Shown here: positions 45,090-56,847 of the stretch, piece after piece
Layout of the letters: every line of letters begins with the position of its first letter
How positions within the stretch are numbered: position 1 is the first letter of the stretch
Source: Polytrichum commune
Lineage: Eukaryota > Streptophyta > Polytrichopsida > Polytrichales > Polytrichaceae
Assembly: GCA_950295325.1 (NCBI GenBank)
Contig: OX485805.1
Span: forward strand, 20,635,501 to 20,699,500
Length of the DNA: 64,000 nt
Direction: 5' to 3'
Notes under the pieces: model-generated
Databases searched by the model: none
What the model was told of the DNA's origin: nothing
Seen by the model: only the letters and a program-made list of their open reading frames with translations
Position numbers and translations under genes: made by a program

Positions 45090-47990
45090 TACAATTCAAT
45101 TTCATACTATACATGTGCATTAACCTCAACATTTGGGTCAAACATATCAGAAAATGCATTATATAAAAGTCAACTCCTAAGCACCTAATAACATCCATTT
45201 GGGCCTCCACATGCACAAGATATTTATTTGAGCTTCCATCTTTAGAAACTTGTATATGAAGTAATTCTTTCCAAAATTAAGTCATTATTCTCGTACACTT
45301 TAAAATGGGTCGCGTACCTTAATGTTATTAAAGATTTGGGTTTAAATACACAATTTGGGTGCCCTTGAATGCAAGTACATATTAAGTAGTTTAATCATCA
45401 TTATCAAAAGAAAGTATATTTGTTCTCTCCTCACCACATGTGCAAATAATCAACTTCAAATCCAAACATATAAAATATATGAATTTTAGACTTGGTGAGG
45501 CTTGTAGAAATCGTGCATACAATATTGGTGGGGCCAAACAAATGAGCTTATTGACTCACATCACTCAAACATGCAAGTGGCATGGTTTGTGGTATAGGTT
45601 GGCATGATCCATGTAAGGTAGAGGGTGCTTAAACCAACACTTTAAGCTATTACACATACATATGGCTATGTGGTTGTTATATATAGAATCTCCGTATAAG
45701 CCTTTGGACTAAACATAGGCATAAAGAAGAAGAAAAACTTTTTTAGCCTCAATTGAATATTTTATGAATATTCATAGTCAAAACCACTAGCTTCCTTAAA
45801 CCGATCCCTAGGCCCCATGTATGACGACCTTACATTTGATGAGGACCCCCCACCTTTATTGCCTAGAACAAACACAAAATAATTGAGTACTAGCCCCATG
45901 CTAGATCAAAGCCCAATGCAACCACCTTCATGATCCAACCCAATTTGGTTGTAGGATTGCCCCCCCTGCATCCCAGGAACAACCCATTGCCTACCCTACA
46001 TGGAGGTAGTGGAGGCCAGTGTATACTGGCCCCACTAATGGCACCTAACCCCATCACTCCATGAGTCCATGCACTCCTTTTGCATGGGAAATGGTTCAAG
46101 GTAGTAGAGTGTTGGTGATTGAGAGGCGTTTATAATTGTTTCTTTTAGCAACCTCTACCTTATCAACATAATTTGATATTAATAGTCCCATAGTGTGATG
46201 CACATTGACGACAACGGTGATGCCACATGACATGTAGAGAGAGAATATTTCTTATACATATTGACTATTCTAAAGAAAAACAATAGAAGTCTAAATGGCA
46301 AGGAGGTCCAAACCACCCTCCATAAGGGAGCATGGCCCCATTTAAATGGGATTGACAAATTATTTGGCCCCTAAATTGGTGGTTTTAAAGTTGGGGATTC
46401 ATGTGGGAACCTAGCAATGGCTTAGCCGGTCTTTGCAGAATGCATGTTGATTGTCACTTGGTGAAGCCGTTTAAAGAGGCTAAGGCTACAGTCTTGCTCT
46501 TGAAGTTGGAAATCCACCGGTTTCACCTAAGGTGAACGCAGTGGTGGTGGCAGGAACGGAGGAGATCAGGGGAGGAGGGTTACATCGGTCAAATCCAACG
46601 GTCGACAAAGCACAGGCAACGTGGCCTCACCAGAAGCCAGAAGTTGCTTTCATCGCCCATAGACTTCTTCTCGACAACATTCAACTACATTGTAACATGT
46701 TATTTTCACAAAAAGCTTATCATTCGCGGAGTTAGCAAGATACACCCAAATTAATGTAGTGGAATGCGTTAATGATGGATTAACCACAAACATGCATTGG
46801 GTGGGGGGTGGGGGGGGTTCACTTCACCAACATTCATTGAGCCCAGCTCAAAGAGACAGGCATCTAGTGTTGTTTATTTGGGGAATGTGGGTGGCACATT
46901 ATTATATTAACCAAAAAAAAGAGTCAAATGGAAGTCAGGCCTCATATGGATGTTATTTCTTGATTCCCCTCGGATTGCATTGTTTCTCCTGAGGTGGTTG
47001 TACTTTGGTTCCTCTTTGCAATTGATTTTTTGATTTGTGCCGGAATAGAATAAAATTACATCAACAAAATATGTCCTTGTATTCTCTCGTCCACAACAAA
47101 ACACGTATTTGGTGATGGTGAGAGAAAATTATTGCATACAAACATTTCGAGTTCATTCATCCAACAAATATGACTAAAATTATATGCATGTTGGAGGTTA
47201 ACATTTTAATAAAATGTGACACTATAGTCAGATTCAAAGACATGATATAGTCTCCCACAACACAAATGGAAGAAATCAACCACAAATCTATTAGAGGGAT
47301 TTTTTTTAACATGAATGAAAAAAACATATATGCTCATATGCAACAATTCCTTGTCACCGCTATTGGTCGTGTTCTCACCTTTCGCTTTAGATAGCATGCA
47401 TTGCACTAATTTTGGGAGAACGCATTTATTTGGTAACCAATAATGATCGAGACACAAGGCTTACTTATGACATACTATGTTTAATCCATAACTTGCCACA
47501 CTTGCACTCCACATTATTTAGTTGCATGGTTATGTTATGTTCTATATTTAGCCTTTGACATGGGTCTCTACTATCTTACCTTCAAGGGAAGAAACTTAGA
47601 TAGTAGGAAGAATTTTACGCCAGTATGAATAGCATGAATTTTGTAAATAATGTCAATATTGTTAGTGAATATTGTTGCTATGAATAGTGTTGGGATGAAC
47701 AATGATTCTTGTGAGTAGGCGAAGAGTATGACTCCACCCAAAATTTCCAAGTGTCAACATGAATGTATGAATAATAAACGAATACTACTACTTTGTTTGG
47801 GAGCCCCACATAATATAATTGACATATTCCAAGGCTCAGTGGAGCAAACCCACATGGTTGTATAACGTTATGAATTGCCAATGAATCTACATTAGGAATA
47901 CAATCATGTTGGGAATATTGTGCCAAGTAATTCGGTGCGGGTGTCCAAAATATCCAAAGTCCTTGGAGGCTCTATGTATGTAAGTATGTA
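45090..47990. other. No gene recognised
   Basis: Short ORFs only (65-83 residues) with no recognisable motif. Runs of C at 45960-45966 and of G near 46801-46817. Confidence 0.5.
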
Positions 47991-48185
47991 GGGCCACTTC
48001 ACACATGAGACTAAAGGCCTGTCACCATGCATTCTAAGATCTCTCATTGATCAAAAACCCTTAAATTATATGAATTTCAGAAGGCTTTGAAGACCCCACA
48101 TTACTCTAGTTCAAGTCCTTTGAGATGATATGGCCACAAACTTATAGGAGTGCAAGTTTTTATGTTGGAAGGATGAGAGGTATGC
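47991..48185 (+). mobile_element. PIF/Harbinger-like MITE end joined to family D
   Basis: GGGCCACTTCACACATGAGA at 47991 and the following AAAGGCCTGTCACCAT are the inverse of the right end of 16217-16482. From about 48085 the sequence runs as family D in plus orientation (AGACCCCACATTACTC, GATATGGCCACAAACTTATA, GGAAGGATGAGAGG). The junction suggests one element inserted in, or recombined with, the other. Confidence 0.6.
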
Positions 48186-48429
48186 TTGCGATACTCTCTT
48201 TCTTCAAAAAAAAGTCCCACGGCATTTATGTTATTGCCGAACATTATATATGGTATGGTTCAATGAAAAGTATGTCATAGTGTTCAATATGGGATGGAAG
48301 TGCAAATTTCTCAACTGCTCCACTCCACGAGCCCCTCAATTGCCACTTTGTCAAGGAAAGGCATAGAGATCACAACCCAACCCCTCCAATTAGTGCAAGA
48401 TGATTAGCAATTTCAAATTGTGTCCATAG

Positions 48430-48705
48430 TCATATTCATTGTAATTTATGGATCTCATATGAACATCTTACTCATTGTCAAAGTGCACATTTTTTTTTCC
48501 TTACTAAATGATCAATAAGATCCTTTCAATGATGTTGATTTTTTAAACTTAATACAGTAAGTAGAACTTGAATGCTTAGTAAAATATTTTTTAAACATAT
48601 ATATTTTTGGTGTATGTATTTAGATTCAAAAACCATTCCTAACCACACACCATTCAAACATGGTTGTATGTTCAAGAGAAGTAACCGAGTTACGTCCTCT
48701 TACTC
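48430..48705 (+). repeat. Dispersed repeat family C, copy 3
   Basis: TTGTCAAAGTGCACATTTTT, ATGTTGATTTTTTAAAC, AACCACACACCATTCAA, and AAGAGAAGTAACCGAGTTACG occur in family order. Confidence 0.55.
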
Positions 48706-49332
48706 ACCGTTTATGATATTTAGTGTCACGTGCATAATAGTATCACTTGGCCTCTTCAAAGGCGTATGGTGTGTTACACTAATGATCAACAACCTCATCA
48801 TCAGTGTCACTTCATGACACTTGGTGTTCAATTGTAGTTACTAGTATCTTGGCATGAATTTGTTCAGTAGTATTATGAGGTGTATGCCAATGTTACACAA
48901 TGGCCTAAAGTGTACACAAATAACACTTGGCAATTAGTATGCTCAAGAATATCTTCATTTTGCATAAGAGAATGCAAACACATGATCCTTGCCATTAGTA
49001 TGCTCAATAATATCTTCCCCTTGTAAACCAAAACCAAAACAAAAACCTATCATCTCAAGTATCCCAATGTGCTACGCTAAATGTCATAATGTAAATAAAT
49101 GTTCACTTAAAAAATTACTTGTGTTGATGAATACTATCATGTTGGTAGTTAGCGGACGTGACGCTTTGAAATCTTTGGGCATCTAGTTTAGGTCCTTCGC
49201 GAATAGTGTAGGTGGCACTAAATACCATAAACATTGTAGTACCTTATGACTTCACTTAAATGTATTCATTGTAGTAGATGAATATATAGGGCCATGGGAA
49301 GTTGGAATGGAGCAAAACCCTTCCTAACATAC
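48706..49332. other. No gene recognised
   Basis: Contains ATTTAGTGTCA-like fragments near 48718 and 48800-48830 that may be remains of the MITE complete at 50836-51172. No ORF of note. Confidence 0.4.
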
Positions 49333-49465
49333 TCCAAATCAATGAACGGGGAGAACCGACCACTAGTTACATATGAACCGGTTGAAGTTCGAGAAATAAG
49401 TGGTTGAAGTTCAAGACCTCAAGAAAATAATTGATCATTGTAGAGGAATACGTGGAATATACCAA
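49333..49465 (-). repeat. Dispersed repeat family A, copy 4 (partial)
   Basis: CAATGAACGGGGAGAACCG, CATATGAACCGGTTGAAGTT, GAGAAATAAGTGG match the right end of 49734-50063 read in reverse complement. Confidence 0.6.
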
Positions 49466-49733
49466 TGTTGGACTTGTATATAAGTGTATGCATGGTATCA
49501 ATATCAACAACATCAACAATGGTAGCAAAGAACCTACAATGGATCCAAAGTAATGGCCGGTCACTAGAAAACAAGCCCAAATCTAACAACAAATGTAAAT
49601 TCGAAGAGAGTGGGTATCAAAATTGTAATGCCAATCAAATATTGATATTTGGTGGGTATGTGAGGGTGAGAGAATCTCTGTATACGCGAGTTATTATTTG
49701 GGTCAATACCATTCTAAACCATATTGATCCTAG

Positions 49734-50063
49734 TAGTGCTTAGGAAGTTTTGGAGCACATTCAATCAAGATCCTCATGATTCTAAATCCAACCGATTACA
49801 TGTTGACATCTTCCGATTCCGTTTCATTCATTTGAGGTATATTTTAATGATTCCTCTAAAATGACTAGTAATTCTCCTGAAGTCTCGAACTTCAACCGGT
49901 TATTTCTCGTTTGGGGCGAACCAACTTGTACACTGGTTATTCCTTGGAGACAAGGGTTTAGGCATCCAACAACGAACGAGTGTATGGGTTGGTTCGCCCA
50001 ACTCTCAAATTTCAAACTCTACCGGTTCATCTGTAACCAACCGTTGATTCTCCCCGAACAGTG
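49734..50063 (+). mobile_element. Family A MITE, 330 bp, hAT-like, with 8-bp duplication
   Basis: Flanks GATCCTAG (49726-49733) and AATCCTAG (50064-50071) agree at 7 of 8 bases. The left end TAGTGCTTAGGAAGTTTTGG is a decayed form of the family start (CAGTGTCCGGGGAGA-type), and the right end ...TCTCCCCGAACAGTG is its rough inverse. It holds the 85-bp palindrome (49912-50000). An 8-bp duplication with CAGTG ends fits a hAT MITE. Confidence 0.65.
49912..50000. repeat. 85-bp palindromic repeat, copy 1
   Basis: GGGGCGAACCAACTTGTACA and CACTGGTTATTCCTTGG face AACGAACGAGTG and TATGGGTTGGTTCGCCC across a spacer AAGGGTTTAGGCATCC. Other copies: 59012-59085, 59736-59825 and 63379-63470. Confidence 0.8.
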
Positions 50064-50244
50064 AATCCTAGGACAAATTTACCCAAGTATGAAGGTCCTT
50101 GTATGATATATATATATATATACTTAAAAAAGTATCAAAAACAAAAATATCATCACATGCCCATACCCTATTGGTTCTAAAAAAACTAGTGAGATGATCC
50201 TCATATAGATACCCGAATGATATTTAATGAAAACGATACCACTC

Positions 50245-50365
50245 CAACACTAGAATATACCTCAAATTAATAAAGGAAAACCGAAAGACCACAACATGTA
50301 ACCGACTGGATTTGGAAACATGAGGATTTTGTCCGATTATGCCCCAAGACACTGCTCCGAATGTC
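50245..50365 (-). repeat. Dispersed repeat family A, copy 5 (partial)
   Basis: In reverse complement GGGGCATAATCGGACAAAAT, CCTCATGTTTCCAAATCC, CGGTTACATGTTGTGGTC, and TTGAGGTATATTCTAG follow the family order. It stands opposite in orientation to the copy at 49734. Confidence 0.65.
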
Positions 50366-50835
50366 GGTGATGAGAGCAAGGGGCGTTGCTTGTCGAAGGT
50401 GTGATTGGAGTGGAAAGCAATTAAGAATGTACCATAAAAAGTTGAAAATGTGCACGGCTAGTCCTTTCTACTTTATGGGACGTACTATGAGCTAGGCTTG
50501 AGGGCTATAACATAAATGCCACCCATGAATGAGTGACGGTGGTGCATGTGTGCCTTGGATTTGGCACTCCACATATATATTTGATTGTTACCATTTCCAA
50601 TCATTTCCATAAAATTATACCAAAATTAACCCATACTAAAAAATTATTGTCATAGCTAGTAAAATTTGTACTTGCGTTTATCATGATATGATTTTGACAT
50701 CCCGTTTCTTAAAATATAAGACAGGTCCAAGAAGACTGTATTTTTACAGTGTCTGCAACTTCTACGACACGTGTCATGGTCCTTGAAAAGTGTCAGTTTT
50801 GTGTCCTTTTTACGTGAAAAAGGGCCCTCTTTCCT

Positions 50836-51172
50836 ACTACACTAAATATGATATTTAGTGTTTGATTATATTTAGTGTTGTTACCACCCTATCTTGCTCA
50901 ACACTAATTTTCAATTCTTTGATAATTAGTGTTAGACATAAATGCGTCACCACTTTCCCTACCGCCACCTCCCTGCTCCTTTTGTCAGTGTTAATTTTTT
51001 TTCATGTCCTTACTAACACTAAATTCGTGCATGTAACTTCCAAATATTACCATAGTTGATATTTAGTGTTTGAGTTTACATTTAATGTTACTTACTTTCA
51101 TAGGGGTAGTGATATTTAGTGTATGCGTTTGTATTTAGTGTATCAAACACTAAATATCATATTTAGTGTAGT
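50836..51172. mobile_element. 337-bp MITE with perfect 30-bp terminal inverted repeats
   Basis: 50836-50865 (starting ACTACACTAAATATG) is the exact reverse complement of 51143-51172. Each end is itself palindromic (ACACTAAATAT, G, ATATTTAGTGT), and the ATTTAGTGT word recurs inside. Target-site duplication is unclear: TA would fit if the ends are CACTAAATAT. A truncated copy lies at 18768-19035. Confidence 0.85.
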
Positions 51173-53374
51173 GATGCCAATGCAACCGATCCAAGTAAAT
51201 CAAACGTTTCAGACTTAAACAAGGAGTACCCTAAGCTCATGTGGGTCGGTTTCGACATAAATCCACACTATTTAATCCACATCGTCATGACATTGTGCAT
51301 CCATCACTTTTGGGTATTCTTCTATGTTTCGTTTTGCCATGGCAATGCAAAGTTTGCAAGGAGCCCAACGTGAGTTTTCTAGCTCCCTTGCAAATCTACA
51401 TTCAACCATGTGAAAGATGAACAAATGAAGAAGGTTCGGGTATTCGTGACGAGTAGCTTCATTCCATTGGATGGATCTTGAATGGGTTGTTTTGAGCAAC
51501 TTAGCATTTAGAGAATCAAACGTTTCTTAGAAAGAGGGGAAAAAGAAAAAGAAACAAAACAATGTAACTTCAATATTTTACACCCACGTGGAATGGAGAC
51601 CAATTATCAACCAATGTGTTGCAACTAGGTATGAAATTAATTTGCTTTGTAAGTATTAAACTCACCACTTTACAATTTTGCAGTAGGCACTTTTATCCCA
51701 AGAAGAATTAAAAAATTAGCTTAAAAGAAAATCCCAAAAAAAATTGCAGACATAAAGCGTCCTCGTCGACCTTGATGGGTTAAAATTTGGATCATGGCAT
51801 TTTGTTTAAGAATCTATGAAGTAATGTGTTGGACCCACCGAACATGGGTTAAGGTATGTGAATATTGAAATAACACTGCCCCAAAAAAGAAAGAAAAAGT
51901 CAATGGACTCAAATTGATAATAAAATATGGGGAGAAATAAACGAGGTTAGCTATTCTTGTATGAATTCCACACATAGTTTTGTGCATGAGAGGATATGGT
52001 GGAATCTTGTAGTAAGGGTCATTCTCTATTAGTATTATATAAAGGGGGGGCTCATATATTTGCAATGTAACATGTCGCCACTTAAAGTGAAGTCTTCAAC
52101 AAGTGCAAGATAATGTATTAGATGCGGAAAATACACGTGGTTTAAGGGGAATGGAATATGTGGTGTACAACACTTGGTCTCAATACCTTCTTACATAGGA
52201 TGTAATTATTTTACTATATGTGCCCAATTTTGTTGGAATAATACCCATTGGTCCTCTAGCTAACTAATTGTACTTGCCAACCTTGTGGCCCTTTGCTAGT
52301 TGGACACTATGTTGCATGTTAATGTTGCCTTTGTGGCCTATGTACATTGCATGTTTAGCATGTTAAATATCCCTCTACAAGCTAATAGCCAACTCCAGTG
52401 ACCCAAAAAGCCACGACAAATCATTGCCAATTGTCAAGTAGTCGCTTTGTTATATCAAACAACCATGGGACTCCAAAAGTAGAGCTTGGACTCTGCATGG
52501 TAGCCACAAAAACTACAACATTTGATAGATTACATACTAGACCCAAATCTAGATTGCATTCAACAATTTATCATGCCAGACCAAACCTTCAATTCAACTA
52601 CAAGCACGAGCAATATGAAGGATATCTTGGCTCCATTAAATGAGTCCATGGGAGCTCCATGAATACAGCCTCCAGCACTTTGACTCCTTGGCACTTGGCT
52701 CTAAGTTGGGTAATGACAAACAACATGATCAACTAGCATCTTGGGGAGTGGCATTGCAATACTAGCCAACTATATCCAGTTGGGAAGGTTGTGCTTGATT
52801 ATTGTGTGGAGTGCACACACCTCTGCATATGCTTTGGCGCTCCACTAAAATAAAATGCTTTCTTTTAATCCCTCGTTACCAACTAAATTTGCATGGCATC
52901 ATCTTGCATTTTCTCTTTTGTAGTTATTTTCTCATTGTTTATTTTTTCCCACTAGTGCATTTGTTGTCCTAGTTGTTTTGGCCATGTGCTTATGCATCCT
53001 CTTCTAACAAAGCAATGTACTTGTCCAATGTCACCAAGATACACTTTAAATAATATATCATAAATGCACTCAATTTATTCTTTTGAGGACTCATCTATGA
53101 GGGTGTTGGGAGAGTAAAAAATCTAAAGATGCTAGAGTTTGCCTCCACAATGTGAGGGGTTATAAGCAAATGTACAAAAATGACTCAAGTATTCTCACAT
53201 GGAGTGTTAGAAGCCATACCATCATCCAAATTCACACACACCTCCAACTCGGCATTGTGTTCAAATATTGCATCATTTATCGTAGGATACTCATCATCTA
53301 CATCCACATAGAAGTGGTTCACAGTCAAACGCTCCTCCAATATCATGCCATCTAGTGTCTTATGTGCTATCTCT
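51173..53374. other. No gene recognised
   Basis: Small ORFs (e.g. 51272-51499 minus, 75 residues; 52398-52643 plus, 81 residues) show no known motif. Nothing assignable. Confidence 0.5.
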
Positions 53375-53422
53375 TCAACAACAACAACAACAACAACAAC
53401 AACATAATAATAATAATAAACA
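53375..53422 (+). repeat. Compound microsatellite (CAA)n(TAA)n
   Basis: About ten CAA units (53376-53404) are followed by about five TAA units. Confidence 0.9.
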
Positions 53423-53428
53423 ACGTCA

Positions 53429-53480
53429 GTGCATTTTACACTGGCGTGCTACGTCTGTTCATGCTCTCTTAGTCATATTC
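53429..53480 (-). repeat. Retroposon-like 3' segment next to a simple repeat, copy 2
   Basis: In reverse complement: GAATATGACTAAGAGAGCAT, GAACAGACGTAGCACGC, GTGTAAAATGCAC, then the (TTA)n(TTG)n tail. It matches 43577-43630. It overlaps the end of the pogo-like reading frame, so it may instead be that element's 3' part. Confidence 0.55.
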
Positions 53481-54260
53481 CTGTGAAAATAACTCTTCAA
53501 TGACAATCTTTGAGGGCTCCACATTCAATTTTGTTGCTCCACCAACTCTACAATATTTACTTGGAAACATCTTCTTGTCCATCTTCAAGTTGTCAAGAGG
53601 CCAAATATCAGACACCTTGAAGCCGGCGGCTATGTTATCAAACGGCAATGCTCGCTTCAATAATATGAATACCCAACATGTTAAATCTTCTTTCATCACC
53701 CATGTATTCATGTTGGCTAGCGATGATGTGTCGCGACAATATCAAAAACACTCTTGAAACTCTTGAAACAAGAGATGTCAAGAGGTTGAAGTCCATGGAG
53801 GTGTGAGAGGGGAGTGTGACTAGATGTAACCCTCAAACTCAAGTTTTCTTCACAACATTGATGATTGTGTGCAAGTTGTGACTGTCTAGTATTAGCAAGT
53901 GTCAATTAGCCAAAGGCATATATTCCCACCATTTGCTTGCACAATTTTCTAGCACAAGCCACTTCCTGAACAAGAACATCTTCATCCAATCCTTCAGTTA
54001 GTTTTGCCATGCAACCCCTCAATTTGGACTTGTGGATGTCGTTCTTCTTCATTTGTTTCCCCTTTAAATATAAAATTTGGGGATGCATCAACATGTGACA
54101 TTAATGCAACTTAGAATGAAGCAATGTTCTCTATTGTCCAGAGTCATGGTGTCCACTTGTTTGCATATATACCTCCTTGCACTAAGATAACAACTCCGCC
54201 ATTTCGACTTGCTTGAACTCCACTCTCATCCACATTCCAAATTTGTGATGGGGGTAGTCA
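53469..54260 (-). pseudogene. Pogo/Tigger-like (DDE_1) transposase relic
   Basis: On the minus strand, in shifting frames: IWNVDESGVQASRNG near 54240 (first catalytic Asp), a segment ending FIFKGKQMKKND near 54060, LLILDSHNLHTIINVVKK near 53900 (second catalytic Asp), LQPLDISCFKSFKSVFD near 53780, then ALPFDNIAAGFKVSDIWPL near 53620 and a short acidic tail. This is the order of a DDE_1 (pogo/CENP-B-type) transposase C-terminal half. Stops and at least three frame changes break it. No N-terminal DNA-binding domain is visible. Confidence 0.8.
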
Positions 54261-54310
54261 TGCAACCAATACATAGTCAACTCTTGATTATTTTATGAAA
54301 AATATTATGA

Positions 54311-54369
54311 GGACTTGTGTTGAGAGTTGGGTCTAGCTTTTCGCTTGACCCAACTCTCAGCACAAGTCC
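54311..54369. repeat. Hairpin, 23-bp stem, 13-nt loop
   Basis: GGACTTGTGTTGAGAGTTGG... (54311-54333) pairs with 54347-54369 at 22 of 23 positions, the exception being a T opposite G. The loop is TAGCTTTTCGCTT. Confidence 0.9.
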
Positions 54370-54371
54370 CA

Positions 54372-54546
54372 AGTTTCACCTCCAAAATGTGTTGTCATGT
54401 AGGCATCCATGTCATACTTGAGAATTAAGACTAGGACATGTGTGAAGTGGTAAGTTCCAATGTCCATGCTCTCAGTACTTAGATTACACGGATTGGCCTC
54501 AAGTGACTTGATCCTTAAGACTCGGGACCTCGTGTGAACTGGCCCT
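54372..54546 (+). mobile_element. Degenerate PIF/Harbinger-like MITE copy
   Basis: The right end CTCGTGTGAACTGGCCC is followed by TAAG. Internal words such as CACCTCCAAAATG and TAGGCATCCATGTCATACTT recall the copies at 19.7-25.3 kb. The left end is missing. Confidence 0.4.
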
Positions 54547-55599
54547 AAGTAGGTGTAGGCAAAAGGAGGTTGTTACTTTAACACTCACATTCCTTATCTG
54601 CTAACAAGAAGAGGACGAACTCTAATCTCAGGGCAAGACCAAGACTGAAGTGACTGGAGTGTGTGTTTGTAGAATATCCATGGTCACGCCCAAGGGTCAA
54701 TGATGTAGAATGTAAATTTACTTCACCTTTTTTTGGGAGTAGACACTATGTTTGTTACCAATAACATATATTTGGTAGGATACAAGTGGGCTTATGGAAT
54801 GGATGTGTCTAGGAATTGGTTTGGCATCATAATGTGGTTTGTGGGTATAGAAATGGTATCATCTATCCGTCTTATCATGAAAGCTACGTGTTAGGATTTC
54901 TAACGACTCATTAAAATAAGTGATGTGTGCCGCTACCTTATATTTCTTGTTTTCTTGATCTATGATGGATCTTGGAGGTTAGCAACACATTGTTGGTTTT
55001 TGAGTCTTCTTTTGTGGACAAGTTTGGAATGTGCATATTGTGGCAATCATATTAATTTGCTTGAATGTTTTTTTGATTTTGGTGCCCAAGATTTTTTATT
55101 AAGTTTCTAGTCTTTTCATTGATGGGATGTGTGTGGTTGCTCTTTTGCCAACAACTATTACCAGGAGTGGGGCTACTTTCCATCCTCTTGTAGTTATGTT
55201 GTTGATGAGCGATTTGATATTTTATAGATTTCACGGCAAAGGACTCTTTTACAAATCTATCATAATACATGAATTTCATAAATTACATGGGGAATTTTGG
55301 TGTAGGTGCTTCCGGTGGAGGGTGTTGTATGGGTGGCCTATGACGTAGAGTATGTTAGGTTTGAACCTAGCATTATAGTGACATCTTTGAGCATTACAAT
55401 TACATGGTGTTACAACCATGTAATTACATGGCATTACAACCATGATGGTATGTGTTTTCTTGAGGGAATCCCTTGTAGGTACCTATGTTCATAAGCGTGC
55501 AATGTCATGATGTTGTGTTAGATACAAAAAAATAAAGATAAAATATAATTTTTTAAAGGTTCCCATACAACTTTGTTATGCCTTTTTGTTATGTATAAT
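54547..55599. other. No gene recognised
   Basis: A short repeat of TGTTACAACCATGTAATTACATGGCATTACAACCATG occupies 55410-55445. ORFs are short and unassignable. Confidence 0.45.
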
Positions 55600-55638
55600 T
55601 TCATGGTCACGGCACTTGGCTCGTGTGTGAAGTGGCCC
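55600..55638 (-). repeat. Solo terminal end of the PIF/Harbinger-like MITE
   Basis: TCATGGTCACGGCACTTGGC followed by TCGTGTGTGAAGTGGCCC is the reverse complement of the left end of the copies at 19678 and 21477. Nothing of the remaining element follows. Confidence 0.7.
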
Positions 55639-55806
55639 TTAAGCATGCCACCATAGTTGGTGAGCTTTGGAACCGGACCATTTTATTATGGTATCATTTG
55701 CTTTTAATCTAGGAGCGGGCTACAATGTCGGGCGGAGCAAAACCTAGTTGGTAGTGAATCTCACAGGCTTGGCAGTGGCCCAATCGCAGGGTCCCATGGT
55801 AGTGAC

Positions 55807-56847
55807 CAGTGGTAATTTTTGACAAGGGGTCCCATCTATCTTGTGACGGGCTGTAATTTCTTGACCTGTTTTTGTGACGGGTTCATCCAATATAAACCAG
55901 TTTTTTGACGGGCAAAATTCTCATTTGACGGGTTGAATTTATTTAATGCTCATTTACAAAGTAAACTTCAATATGTATTCAAAGAATGAAGTCCCTTTGC
56001 AATACATCATGAATTCTTGTACTAAAATACCAATAAACTCTTATATCAAAAACATTTATATGTAAATGTCCACTATCCACAACCTCAACCCAAAAAAATT
56101 GGGATCACTCAATCCAATGCTAGAATACGTCTATCTCGCATATTTCTCCATTCTTGCATAACAGCTAACCAATCTATATCTCCCACATCTATGCCACATA
56201 GAGATACGCGCATTAACGCGTCCAATGTATTCAATCGAAGTCGAGAACGCAATGCACTCTTCACCAAATTTTGCTTTGAAAATCCCCTCTCGCATATTGC
56301 AATACTCGATGGTATTACAAGCACCTTCTGCCATAATCTTGTGAGATTGGGCCAATTGGTCCTCCACTGAGTCTACTGCTCTACGTTAAGTGATGTGCGA
56401 GCTTCTCAAAGAGACAACATTGCAGGACATTATGGCAACCGCAGATACGCTACGAAAAATGCATAAGAACATACCTCGGGTACTCAACAGATCCCAACTT
56501 GACGAGCTGAGAGAAGCAAACCTCAACAGATAAGGCTGATAAGCTGTTGTCTATGAAACAATGTTTAACTTGTCGTGGCGGCTTCTATCGTGCTTTACGG
56601 GAGCCCTAGCATGAATGAATGCCTGTTGGGAATTTAAGATGATTAGTAGATGAATGTAGGGAACTTGTAAAGTTAAATCTGTGACAGGTCATCTCAGACT
56701 GGGTCCTGTCATTTGACGGGCATTTTAAAAGCTTTATGTCTTTTGACGGATTCAGTTTTACATTTTTCTGTCTTGTGACGAGTTGTGGTAAAATTCGACA
56801 GAAATTTGACATGTGACGGGCTGTGACGGGTGCAAAAATTAACCCTG
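55807..56847 (-). mobile_element. hAT deletion derivative, 1041 bp, with exact 8-bp duplication
   Basis: GTAGTGAC occurs at 55799-55806 and again at 56848-56855. Ends are CAGTGGTAATTTTTGAC and, reverse complemented, CAGGGTTAATTTTTGCA. GACGGG words, mostly after TT or TGT, occur about four times within 120 bp of each end, all in the same direction. Inside is only a transposase C-terminal remnant on the minus strand. It is a different hAT family from 645-5530. Confidence 0.85.
56103..56372 (-). pseudogene. hAT transposase C-terminal dimerisation remnant
   Basis: The minus-strand frame reads WPNLTRLWQKVLVIPSSIAI, then CERGFSKQNLVKSALRSRL, LDALMRVSL and a tail ending RRILALD. ERGFSKQN is the conserved block of the hAT dimerisation domain and holds the third catalytic acid. 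A TAG lies just upstream, so the catalytic N-terminal part is gone. Confidence 0.85.
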
